Shown here: piece by piece, positions 1 to 7,102 of the stretch
Numbering within the stretch: the first letter of the stretch is position 1
Layout of the letters: the number at the start of each line of letters is the position of its first letter
Origin: Streptomyces sp. NBC_01549
GTDB lineage: Bacteria; Actinomycetota; Actinomycetes; Streptomycetales; Streptomycetaceae
Assembly (NCBI RefSeq): GCF_026339955.1
Contig: NZ_JAPEPW010000002.1
Location: 2,108,001 to 2,172,000, forward strand
Reading direction: 5' to 3'
Length of the DNA stretch: 64,000 nt
The notes under the pieces: model-generated
Seen by the model: the letters and a program-made list of their open reading frames with translations, nothing else
What the model was told of the DNA's origin: nothing
Database searches by the model: none
Translations under genes and position numbers: made by a program

Positions 1-245
1 CGCTGGTTCCACTCGGGCGAACCGGGGCTGGTGTCCGGACGGCAGCGCTTGCAGGCCCGGAACCCGGCCTGCTGGCAGGCCGCCGCGCTCGGGTAGAACG
101 TCATGTTCTCGGGTTTCGGCGGCACCACCGGGCAGCTCGGCCGGCAGTAGATCCGTGTGGTCAGGACCGCCGTGAAGAACCATCCGTCGAAGCGTGCGTC
201 CTTCGACTGGACGGCGCGCACACAGCGCGCCATGTCGGTGTGCAT
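1..245 (-). CDS. Ada-type methylated-DNA repair / AlkA-like protein, N-terminal part
   Basis: This gene runs off the left edge; only about 81 codons are visible. They form an Ada zinc-binding domain. Four cysteines sit as in Ada: C34 and C38 in CRPSCP, and C65 and C68 in CKRC, with the conserved stretch DARFDGWFFTAV before them. In Ada this domain transfers methyl groups from phosphotriesters to a cysteine. In actinomycetes it is usually followed by an AraC-type HTH and an AlkA 3-methyladenine glycosylase domain, which would lie outside the window. The start at 245 (MHTD) is chosen because family members begin there; ATGs at 257 and 233 are alternatives. Domain call is firm; the full architecture is inferred. 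Confidence 0.85.
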   Translation of the reverse strand, partial: MHTDMARCVRAVQSKDARFDGWFFTAVLTTRIYCRPSCPVVPPKPENMTFYPSAAACQQAGFRACKRCRPDTSPGSPEWNQ

Positions 246-344
246 CCCGTTCCGCATGCCTCAAGCATCGGGCACGCGCGGGGTCGGGGCTGGCGAGAAT
301 CCGACATCAACCTCACGGCTGCGGACAGGCGGCGGGCCGCGCAG

Positions 345-1286
345 TCAGCGGGTCTCCTCGCCCTGGGCGATCTCCACCTCGTGATGGAAGGTGAGGACGC
401 CGGTCGCCGCCGCGGAGGCCGAGACGGTCGCGCAGGCGACGAGGAGGAGGGCGATCCAGGAGGCGGCGCGGGGGCGGTGCCCGGGAGCCGCGAGGAGGGC
501 CGCGACCCGCTGGGGTACGGGTCCGGTGGTCGCGGCGGCGGCGAAGTCGGGGCGGGTGGAGCGGGCGGACGTGATGGCGAGGGCGGCGCGGGCGATGGCG
601 CGCGCGGTCAGCCGCCGGTCCCCCACCGCGGTGGCGGCGGCCTCGTCCGCGGCACGCTCGGCGGCCAGCGCGATGCTGGCGCGGACCGGGCGCAGCCCCG
701 GATGGCAGTGCGCGGCGATCTCCGCCGCGACGAGGAAGCGGTGGTGGCCGCCCGCGTTGTGGGCCCGCTCGTGGGCGAAGAGCGCCTCGCGCTCGTCGGG
801 GCCGAGACTGCGGAGCATCGCGGTGGTGACGACGATGCGGTGCGGACGGCCCGGCAGCGCGTAGGCGTCCGGATGCGGCGACTCGATCACACACAGGTCG
901 CCCGCGGCGGGTCGGCGGTCGGCCTGGGTGCGGGCGACGCGAAAGGCGCGCAGCTGGCGCAGGGCGGAGCGTACGAGGGTCGCGGCACCGACGGTCAGGA
1001 GGCCGGTGGCCGCTGTCGCCAGGGGCACGACGACCAGGTTGGGCGGGGTGCGCAGGGGGTGGACGAGTTCACCCAGGCCCGCCAGGACCGGCAGCTTGAG
1101 CAGGCCGGTGAGCAGCAGCGCACCGAGTGCGGCCACGGAGGCGCCGGCCAGCACGAGGACCGTGAGGGTGAGTGCCCACAGTGCGGTGACCGGTGCGAGG
1201 TGGTCGAGGCAGCGGCGGGCCAGCGTCGGTACGGCGAAGGGCAGCAGAATCGGGATGAGCAGCAAGATGATTAGCGGAGTGGTCAT
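345..1286 (-). CDS. M56 family membrane metallopeptidase (BlaR1-like), pair A
   Basis: A 313-residue protein with hydrophobic helices near residues 4-20, 34-62 and 83-106 and a final one near 275-295. The zinc protease motif is HERAH at 172-176, and AERAADE downstream probably carries the third ligand. BlaR1/MecR1 relatives sense an envelope signal and inactivate the partner BlaI repressor. This copy has no penicillin-binding sensor domain, as is usual for short actinobacterial M56 proteins. Its ATG at 1286 overlaps the TGA of the upstream BlaI-like gene (ATGA), so the two are translationally coupled. Substrate and signal are unknown. Confidence 0.88.
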   Translation of the reverse strand: MTTPLIILLLIPILLPFAVPTLARRCLDHLAPVTALWALTLTVLVLAGASVAALGALLLTGLLKLPVLAGLGELVHPLRTPPNLVVVPLATAATGLLTVGAATLVRSALRQLRAFRVARTQADRRPAAGDLCVIESPHPDAYALPGRPHRIVVTTAMLRSLGPDEREALFAHERAHNAGGHHRFLVAAEIAAHCHPGLRPVRASIALAAERAADEAAATAVGDRRLTARAIARAALAITSARSTRPDFAAAATTGPVPQRVAALLAAPGHRPRAASWIALLLVACATVSASAAATGVLTFHHEVEIAQGEETR

Positions 1287-1672
1287 TGCTCACCCGATTC
1301 CAGTTGCTCACCCGATTCCAGCAGATCACGCAGGAGGCGCTCGTCGTCGGGGCTGAGCTGGGCGACGAACCGGGCCAGCGCCGTCTCCCGGTCCTCGTCC
1401 CGGTCGAGTTCGGTGTGCATACGGCGGGCGGTGAGGCCGTGCGGGTCCTGGACGGGGAAGTAGGCGAAGCCGCGGCCCTGCCGCTCCCGGCCGACGATCC
1501 CCTTCTCGTGCAGCCTCGACAGGATCGTCGTCACCGTCGTACGGGCGAGGCCCGAGCCGAGTTCCGTCTGGACGCGGCCCGGCGTGAGGGGTGCGTCGGC
1601 GGCCCAGAGGGCGGCCATGACGGAGGCCTCGAGCTCACCCGCCGGTCGGCGTTCGTCCTTCGCGCTGGTCAT
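1283..1672 (-). CDS. BlaI/MecI/CopY family repressor, pair A
   Basis: A 129-residue winged-helix repressor of the Penicillinase_R family, with the typical core ELEASVMAALWAADAPLTP, TTVTTILSRLHEKGIV and a C-terminal dimerisation region. The ATG at 1672 is preferred because GGGTGAGGA lies 8 nt before it; a GTG at 1687 is inside that ribosome site. It is co-transcribed with the M56 peptidase, which probably cleaves it. Two inverted repeats of BlaI type lie just upstream (1698-1731), so autoregulation is likely. The last six residues LESGEQ are exactly duplicated by an 18-bp tandem repeat. Confidence 0.92.
   Translation of the reverse strand: MTSAKDERRPAGELEASVMAALWAADAPLTPGRVQTELGSGLARTTVTTILSRLHEKGIVGRERQGRGFAYFPVQDPHGLTARRMHTELDRDEDRETALARFVAQLSPDDERLLRDLLESGEQLESGEQ
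1286..1321. repeat. 18-bp perfect tandem duplication at the end of the BlaI-like gene
   Basis: TTGCTCACCCGATTCCAG occurs at 1286-1303 and again at 1304-1321. On the minus strand it encodes LESGEQ twice, immediately before the stop codon. The length is a multiple of three, so the frame and the coupling to the M56 start are kept. A recent slippage duplication is likely. Confidence 0.97.
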
Positions 1673-1697
1673 GGGAACGATCCTCACCCCGGTATCG

Positions 1698-1731
1698 TCT
1701 ACAGTTCAGTAGACCGTCTACAGGATTGTAG
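1698..1731. promoter_or_regulatory. Two BlaI-type operator palindromes before pair A
   Basis: TCTAC-AGTTCA-GTAGA at 1698-1713 and CTACA-GGAT-TGTAG at 1718-1731 are two inverted repeats with perfect 5-bp arms. BlaI/MecI repressors bind TACA/TGTA-type dyads. The pair lies 26-60 nt upstream of the chosen ATG at 1672 on the minus strand, and also between this gene and the divergent DedA gene at 1771, so it may affect both. Confidence 0.75.
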
Positions 1732-1770
1732 TCACTCGGGTGCCGTCACGGCTGCGCCCGCCCGTCCAGT

Positions 1771-2490
1771 ATGAGAGGGCTCCCGGCGATGGCCGCACCT
1801 TTGTTCGCAGCGTCACAGCTCGGGTCACAGCTCGGGTCGGAGCTGGCGGTGAACGTCCTCAGCGCCCAGTCCCTGCTCGCCGCCTTCGGCGTGCTGGGCG
1901 TCGGCGTGGTGATGTTCGCGGAGACGGGGCTGCTGATCGGCTTCTTCCTGCCCGGTGACTCGCTGCTGTTCACGGCGGGCCTGCTGTGCACGGGGTCGGG
2001 CCACGGCAGTCTGAAGCTCTCCCTGGGACCGCTCCTGGTCTGCGCCGCGGTGGGCGCGCTGGCCGGCTCACAGTGCGGCTATCTCATCGGGCGCAAGGCG
2101 GGCGGCGCCCTGCTCGCCCGCAGCGGCTCACCCCGGCTGCACGAGGGAGCCAAGCGCGCCGAGGAGCTGCTGGAGCGCTACGGCCATGCGAAGGCGATCT
2201 TGCTGGCCCGCTTCGTCCCGGTGGTGCGCACGGTGCTCAACCCGATGGCGGGCGCCCTCCAGGTCCCCGCCCGCACGTTCACCGTGTGGCAGGTCGTCGG
2301 CGGTCTCGTCTGGAGTGTCGGCCTCACCCTCGCGGGCTACGCACTGGGCTCCTCGATCCCGAACGTCGACCGCTATCTGCTCCCGATCATCGCCGTGATC
2401 GTCATCGTGTCGCTGACGCCTCTGGCCGCCGAGCTCCGCCGCTCCCGCAAGGCCGCGACCGCGACCACGGAGAAGGGTGCCCAGGGATGA
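1771..2490 (+). CDS. DedA family membrane protein
   Basis: A 239-residue DedA/SNARE-associated family protein. The signature FAETGLLIGFFLPGDSLLF sits near residues 50-68, followed by GRKAGGALLARSGSPRL and ARFVPVVRTVLNPMAGA near 145-161, which are the conserved family segments. DedA proteins are envelope membrane proteins; some members are lipid flippases. Hydrophobic helices occur near 30-58, 80-100, 165-190 and 200-222. The start could be 1771 or the ATG at 1789 (MAAPLF). The stop overlaps the start of the PAP2 gene (ATGA), suggesting a lipid-related operon. Confidence 0.9.
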   Translation: MRGLPAMAAPLFAASQLGSQLGSELAVNVLSAQSLLAAFGVLGVGVVMFAETGLLIGFFLPGDSLLFTAGLLCTGSGHGSLKLSLGPLLVCAAVGALAGSQCGYLIGRKAGGALLARSGSPRLHEGAKRAEELLERYGHAKAILLARFVPVVRTVLNPMAGALQVPARTFTVWQVVGGLVWSVGLTLAGYALGSSIPNVDRYLLPIIAVIVIVSLTPLAAELRRSRKAATATTEKGAQG

Positions 2491-3092
2491 TCCTCGCGTT
2501 CGACGGGTCGTCGATCGACGGCTCCGCCTACACCTACGTGGTGGATCTCGCCCAACACGCCCCGTCCTGGCTGGACAGCCTGGTGTCCGCCTGGTCCACG
2601 TACGGGCTGGCACTGTTCGCCCTTCTCATGCTCGTGGGCTGGTGGCAGGCCCGTCGCAGCAGCGCCCAGGCGGCGATGGTCTCGCTCGCGGTGCCGGTGA
2701 TCGTCGTCGTGGCCTTCGGGGTGAACTCCGTGTTCAAGATGCTCGTCCGCGAGGACCGCCCCTGTCAGAGCCTGCGCGTGAAGACGCTGGAGGCGTGTCC
2801 CGCGCCGGGCGACTGGTCGTTCCCCAGCAATCACACGGTCATCGCCGCCGCGGCCGCCGTGGCCCTGCTCTACGTCTCCCGCCGCCTCGGCACCATCGCC
2901 CTGCTGGCCGCCTGCCTGATGGCCGTCTCCCGGGTCTGGGTCGGCGCGCACTATCCGCACGACGTGGTCGCCGGTGTCCTGGTCGGCACGCTGATCGCGA
3001 TGCTGCTGACGACCGTCCTGCGCAGACTCTCCGACCCGCTGGCGAGCCGGCTGACGGACTCGCGGCTGCGGCCGTTGCTGATCTCGGCGTAG
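2487..3092 (+). CDS. PAP2-superfamily membrane phosphatase
   Basis: A 201-residue integral membrane protein with the three phosphatase motifs of the PAP2 family: K84 to RP at 91-92 (KMLVREDRP), SFPSNH at 111-116, and SRVWVGAHYPHD at 148-159 with H155 and D159. Such enzymes remove phosphate from undecaprenyl pyrophosphate or phosphatidic acid at the outer face of the membrane. The second motif has SNH rather than the common SGH, a frequent variant. Its ATG overlaps the DedA stop by 4 bp, so the two are probably made together. The substrate cannot be read from the sequence. Confidence 0.9.
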   Translation: MILAFDGSSIDGSAYTYVVDLAQHAPSWLDSLVSAWSTYGLALFALLMLVGWWQARRSSAQAAMVSLAVPVIVVVAFGVNSVFKMLVREDRPCQSLRVKTLEACPAPGDWSFPSNHTVIAAAAAVALLYVSRRLGTIALLAACLMAVSRVWVGAHYPHDVVAGVLVGTLIAMLLTTVLRRLSDPLASRLTDSRLRPLLISA

Positions 3093-3153
3093 ACCGGCGG
3101 CGACCGCCACGGGAAGCCGGCAAACACTCTTCCGGAGCGGCTGAAGGAGGACC

Positions 3154-3816
3154 ATGCGGCACACGATCCTGGTCGTCGAGGACGATCACGCCCTGCGTGA
3201 CGTCCTGCTGCGGGGGCTGCGTGACGAGGGCTTCGACACCGTGCCCGCCCGGGACGGGGCGACCGCGCTGCGGCTGGCCGGGGACGACGTCGACGCGGCC
3301 GTGCTGGATGTCGGGCTGCCCGACGCGGACGGACGGGACGTGTGCCAGGCGATCAGAGCCAATGGATTCCTCTATCCCGTCATCTTCCTGACCGCTCATC
3401 ACCACCTCACGGACCGGCTGGCGGGCTTCTCGGCCGGCGGCGACGACTATCTGCCCAAGCCGTTCCACCTGACGGAGCTGGCCGCCCGGCTGCGGGCGGC
3501 ACTCAAACGCAGCGGACCGCTCCCGGCCACCACGTCCGGGGACCTGGTCCTGGACCCGGTCGGGCACGGCCTCACCGTCCAGGACACCCGGGTCGGCCTC
3601 ACCCCGACGGAGTTCCGGCTGCTGGCGGTGCTCATGGCGGGGTCCGGGGACATCGTCCGCAGACACGAGCTGATCAGGGCCGGATGGCCGGAAGGCGCCC
3701 GGGTCAGCGACAACACGCTGGACCAGTATCTGACCCGGCTGCGCCGCAAGCTCCGGGACAGCGGCAGCGCGCTGACCATCACCACGGCACGCGGCATAGG
3801 CCACCGCCTGTCATGA
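3154..3816 (+). CDS. OmpR/PhoB-family response regulator
   Basis: A 220-residue regulator with a receiver domain (residues 4-118: acidic pair D10/D11, phospho-acceptor D52, T80, K102) and a winged-helix Trans_reg_C domain (about 128-218, LTPTEFRLLAVLM and DNTLDQYLTRLRRKL). AAGGAGGACC just before the ATG is a strong ribosome site. It forms a two-gene unit with the histidine kinase 76 bp downstream. A repeated TTCAG-N6-TTCAG-like element before both DUF347 genes (6106-6120 and 11093-11107) is a good candidate binding site, by inference. Confidence 0.93.
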   Translation: MRHTILVVEDDHALRDVLLRGLRDEGFDTVPARDGATALRLAGDDVDAAVLDVGLPDADGRDVCQAIRANGFLYPVIFLTAHHHLTDRLAGFSAGGDDYLPKPFHLTELAARLRAALKRSGPLPATTSGDLVLDPVGHGLTVQDTRVGLTPTEFRLLAVLMAGSGDIVRRHELIRAGWPEGARVSDNTLDQYLTRLRRKLRDSGSALTITTARGIGHRLS

Positions 3817-3823
3817 GGGCCCT

Positions 3824-3868
3824 GTCAGCCGGCGCGTCAGCCGGTGCCATGACGGCCGTGTCAGCCGG
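3824..3868. repeat. Three GTCAGCCGG repeats between regulator and kinase genes
   Basis: GTCAGCCGG occurs at 3824-3832, 3836-3844 and 3860-3868, so the spacings are 12 and 24 nt. They occupy most of the 76-bp gap between the response regulator stop and the kinase start. No role is known. Confidence 0.8.
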
Positions 3869-3892
3869 CGCGAGGGCACGGAGGGCACGGTC

Positions 3893-5266
3893 ATGAGGGC
3901 GTTCGCCTCCCGCTGGTGGCCGCGCACCCTGCGGGGCAGGCTCTCCCTGGTCGCGCTCACCACGGCGACGATCCTCATGGTGATCCTCACGGTCGCGTTC
4001 AACACCGTCGTACGCCGGCACCTCCAGCACCAGGCGGACGACGAGCTGCGCACCCGGGCCGCCGCCGTCGCCGCGACCGTCGTCACCGACGGCTCCCGTG
4101 TGCGGGTCCTGGAGACGCCGGGTGAGGAACTGCTCGACACGAACGCGTGGATCTACTCCGGCGACCGGCTGCTCGAGAAGCCCTCGTCCGCCACCGCCGA
4201 CGGCCCGCTGACCCGCGCCGCCGCCCGGCTCGTGGCGCGCGACGGCCGGCACTGCGTCACCGCGCACGGTCACGACGAGGTCCGGCTGTGCTCGCGCCCG
4301 GTGCCCGGCGGCAAGGGCGCCGCCGTCGTCACCGCGCTGGACCTCTCGCCCTACCGCGGCTCGGCCGACACGATGCTCTTCGCGTCCCTCGCCCTCGACG
4401 CCGCGATGCTCGCCTGCACCTACGCGCTGACGCGGCTGGCGGTGGGCCGCGCCCTGCGTCCCGTGCACTCGATGACCGAACACGCCACCCGGTGGAGCGC
4501 GATAGCGTCCCCGGAGCGCTTCGGCTCAGTGACCCGCCCCACCGAACTCGCCCAGCTGGGCGGTTCGCTGGACGCCCTCCTCGACCGCATCCGCGCCCTG
4601 TTGCGACACGAGCGGCAGCTCACCCGGGAGCTGTCGCACGAGCTGCGCAACCCGCTCGCCCGGATCATCGCCGAGCTCGACTGGTGGGGGGCCCGCCCCC
4701 GCTCCGACGCCGACACCGAGGCCACCCACGCGGCGATCGCCGACGCGGCCCTGTCCATGCGCACGATCTGCGACACCCTGCTCGACGAAGCCCGCGACAG
4801 CGCGGCCACCGCGCCCGGCACGGCCGACGTGCTGCCGGTGCTGGGCCGCCTGGCGGACCGTCTGGTGGACCGCCTCGACCCGGCGAAGAAGGGGGTGGAG
4901 GTCGTCGTCACCGCCCGGGACGCGCGGTTGTCGGCAGGGGTGCCCGACGCCCTCCTGGAGCGCATCGTCAGCCCGCTGCTCGACAACGCGGTGAGGCACG
5001 CGCGCACCCGGGTCGAGATCCTTGCCCGCGCTCAGCCCGGCGGCGTACGCGTCGAGGTCCGGGACGACGGCCCCGGCGTACCGGCGTCGTTCGTGGCGCA
5101 GCTCTTCCAGCCGGGCCGGCGCGCCGATCCCGGCGACGGACACGGCGGAGCGGGCCTCGGGCTGCCGCTGGCACGACGCCTGGCCCGCTCCGTCGGCGGG
5201 GAGGTGGACCTCGACGGTCGGTGCACCTCCGGCGCGACGTTCGTGGTCACGCTTCCCGCGGGTTGA
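3893..5266 (+). CDS. Sensor histidine kinase (OmpR-type partner)
   Basis: A 457-residue membrane kinase. Helices at about 17-39 and 161-182 enclose an extracytoplasmic sensor domain of some 120 residues containing C121 and C133. A HAMP-like segment follows, then the HisKA box ELSHELRNPLARI with H249, and the HATPase domain (LLDNAVRHA, DDGPGVP and GHGGAGLGLPLARR). It should phosphorylate the regulator encoded just upstream. GGAGGG precedes the ATG. Its 3' end overlaps the convergent DUF347 gene by 20 bp. The stimulus is unknown; DedA, PAP2 and DUF347 neighbours suggest an envelope signal. Confidence 0.92.
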   Translation: MRAFASRWWPRTLRGRLSLVALTTATILMVILTVAFNTVVRRHLQHQADDELRTRAAAVAATVVTDGSRVRVLETPGEELLDTNAWIYSGDRLLEKPSSATADGPLTRAAARLVARDGRHCVTAHGHDEVRLCSRPVPGGKGAAVVTALDLSPYRGSADTMLFASLALDAAMLACTYALTRLAVGRALRPVHSMTEHATRWSAIASPERFGSVTRPTELAQLGGSLDALLDRIRALLRHERQLTRELSHELRNPLARIIAELDWWGARPRSDADTEATHAAIADAALSMRTICDTLLDEARDSAATAPGTADVLPVLGRLADRLVDRLDPAKKGVEVVVTARDARLSAGVPDALLERIVSPLLDNAVRHARTRVEILARAQPGGVRVEVRDDGPGVPASFVAQLFQPGRRADPGDGHGGAGLGLPLARRLARSVGGEVDLDGRCTSGATFVVTLPAG

Positions 5267-6080
5267 GCACGCCTTCCTTGTCGGTGACGTCCTTGCGGGT
5301 CAGCGTGAGGTACACCACCAGCGCGAGGATGACCGTCAGGAACAGCACGCTGGTGACCACGGTGCCGAAGCCCAGGCCGCCGTCGCCGGTCGGTTGCGAG
5401 AGGTAGTCGCCCATCGAGGCACCCAGAGGACGGGTCAGGATGTACGCGATCCAGAAGCTCAGCACGGCGTTCAGGCCGAGGGCGAAGTGCGCGACCGCGA
5501 CCGCGGCGATGGCGAGGCCGAAGAGGACGGCGGACACCCAGTATCCGAGGGCCATCTTCTCCGCGACGAGGTCACCGGCCGCGGTGCCCAGCGCGAAGGT
5601 GAACAGCACGGCCAGCCAGTAGTAGGCCTCGCGGGACACCGTGTCGATGCTGTGGATGGACAGCGTTCCCTCGCGGCGGTACCAGATGGCGAAGACGACG
5701 GCGAGTGCGACGGCGAACACGGAGGTGCTGGTCGTCAGCGGCACGCCCAGGTTGTCGGTGAGGTTGTCGCTGATCAGGGTGCCGACGACGCTGATGAGGG
5801 CCACGGCGAGCCAGTACACGCCGGGCCGGTAGGCCTTCGTGCGGAACTGGGCAACGAGGACCACGATCAGCAGCGCGCTCATCAGCAGCGACACACCGGT
5901 CAGGCCCATGCCCAGGTTCGAGTTCAGGAGGTCCGCCGCGGTCTCGCCGACCGTGGTGCACAGCACCTTGATGATCCAGAAGTACGCGGTGACTTCGGGA
6001 ACCTTGTTCCAGCGGAGGTGGTGGCCGGGGGCCGCCCCGCTGCGGACATGAGCCCCGGTCGTCTCAGAAATCTCGGTCAT
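5247..6080 (-). CDS. DUF347-repeat membrane protein A (COG4705-like)
   Basis: A 277-residue protein with eight or so hydrophobic helices and four copies of a short repeat ending in an acidic residue: GETAADLL, GTLISDNLTDNLG, GTAAGDLVAEKM and RPLGASMGDYLSQP. This matches the DUF347 repeat family of uncharacterised bacterial membrane proteins. The ATG at 6080 (MTEISE) is chosen because the upstream in-frame region lacks family similarity. It is convergent with the histidine kinase and shares a promoter element with paralogue B (10116-10997). A transport role is plausible from the buried repeated acidic residues, but unproven. Confidence 0.87.
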   Translation of the reverse strand: MTEISETTGAHVRSGAAPGHHLRWNKVPEVTAYFWIIKVLCTTVGETAADLLNSNLGMGLTGVSLLMSALLIVVLVAQFRTKAYRPGVYWLAVALISVVGTLISDNLTDNLGVPLTTSTSVFAVALAVVFAIWYRREGTLSIHSIDTVSREAYYWLAVLFTFALGTAAGDLVAEKMALGYWVSAVLFGLAIAAVAVAHFALGLNAVLSFWIAYILTRPLGASMGDYLSQPTGDGGLGFGTVVTSVLFLTVILALVVYLTLTRKDVTDKEGVLNPREA

Positions 6081-6105
6081 GGGGCCCGACCCTGCCAGCG
6101 GGACT

Positions 6106-6120
6106 CTGAACACATCCTGA
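6106..6120 (-). promoter_or_regulatory. Conserved 15-bp element upstream of DUF347 gene A
   Basis: CTGAACACATCCTGA, read on the gene strand as TCAGGATGTGTTCAG, lies 26-40 nt before the ATG at 6080. It matches 14 of 15 bases at 11093-11107 before the second DUF347 gene. The two TCAG units are 11 bp apart, one helical turn, as in tandem half-sites of OmpR-family regulators. Confidence 0.7.
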
Positions 6121-6163
6121 CTACCGATGGGGGGGCGACAGGGACGAACAGCGCGAGCGTCGT

Positions 6164-7102
6164 TCAGAGGACCTTGCGGCGGGCCAGTACGGCCAGCGCC
6201 AGCAGCCCTGGGACCAGGGGCAGCCACACCGTCAGCAGCCGGTAGCCGAGGACCGCCGACGCCGCGGCGCTGCCCGGCGCTCCGGCCAGCCTGAGGGCCA
6301 TGGCGAGCGCCGCGTCCAGGGAACCGATGCCACCGGGCGTGGGCAGGAGTACGGCGGCGCTGCTCGCTGCCAGGTAGGCCAGCGCCACCTGGGCCGGGGG
6401 CAGCGGCAGTTCGAGGGCCTGGGCGACCGCGACGACCACCGTGGCGTGCAGCGCGGCGAAGGCCAGCGAGCCGCCCCACAGCGCGGCCGCGCGCGCCGGG
6501 ACCTCGTGCACGGCGCGGACGTCGGCCAGCACGGCCCGCAGCGCGCGCCGCAGAGGTCCGCGCAGCAGTACGACGGCGGTGACCACCACGGCGAACGCGA
6601 TCACGATCACCGTCGCCGAGATGTGCGGCAGGCGGAGCAGGCCGGGACACGCCAGCGCGAGCACGGCGATCAGGAAGCCCCGCGAGACGGCCCCGGCGGT
6701 CGCCTTCACACCGAGCGCGGTCGCCGACCGGACGACCGGCAGACCGCACCGGGTCAGGAAGCGGAGGTTGACCGCACCGGCGCCGAGGCCCGCGGGCAGT
6801 ACGTGGTTGGCGGCGGAGGCCGCGAACTGGACGGCGACCAGCTGCCGGGCGGGCAACGGCCGGGTCACCGCCCCTTGCTGGGCGAGCGCCGAGCACACCC
6901 AGGTCGCCGCGGTGGCGACGGCCGCCACGAGCAGCCAGCCGCGGTCGGCGACGGCCAGCCGGTCGACGCCGGTGACGATCACCGGCCAGTGGCGCTGGGC
7001 GAGATGGACCGCGCACACCATCACGGCGAGGGTCAGCGCGGCATGCAGGGAGACCCGCCTGCTCACGGCCGTCGTCGGTGCGCCGGGCGGAAGAATGGTC
7101 AT
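6164..7102 (-). CDS. YbhN/LPG-synthase-like integral membrane protein
   Basis: A 312-residue protein with about eight transmembrane helices and the UPF0104/LPG_synthase_TM hallmarks: SAANHVLPAGLGAGAVNLRF near residues 95-114 and LLPTPGGIGSLDAALAM near 250-266. Members include the flippase/transferase part of MprF and membrane proteins next to glycosyltransferases. No lysyltransferase domain is attached. Its ATG at 7102 overlaps the stop of the upstream glycosyltransferase-like gene (ATGA), so the two work together, probably on a lipid-linked envelope component. Confidence 0.85.
   Translation of the reverse strand: MTILPPGAPTTAVSRRVSLHAALTLAVMVCAVHLAQRHWPVIVTGVDRLAVADRGWLLVAAVATAATWVCSALAQQGAVTRPLPARQLVAVQFAASAANHVLPAGLGAGAVNLRFLTRCGLPVVRSATALGVKATAGAVSRGFLIAVLALACPGLLRLPHISATVIVIAFAVVVTAVVLLRGPLRRALRAVLADVRAVHEVPARAAALWGGSLAFAALHATVVVAVAQALELPLPPAQVALAYLAASSAAVLLPTPGGIGSLDAALAMALRLAGAPGSAAASAVLGYRLLTVWLPLVPGLLALAVLARRKVL

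Noticed and set aside
240..1274. Long plus-strand open frame of over 340 codons opposite the M56 gene
   Set aside because: It is a GC-rich shadow of the true minus-strand gene: Gly/Arg/Glu-rich, no domain, no ribosome site. Similar mirror frames occur across the window, for example 24980-27052 plus and 36822-38102 minus.
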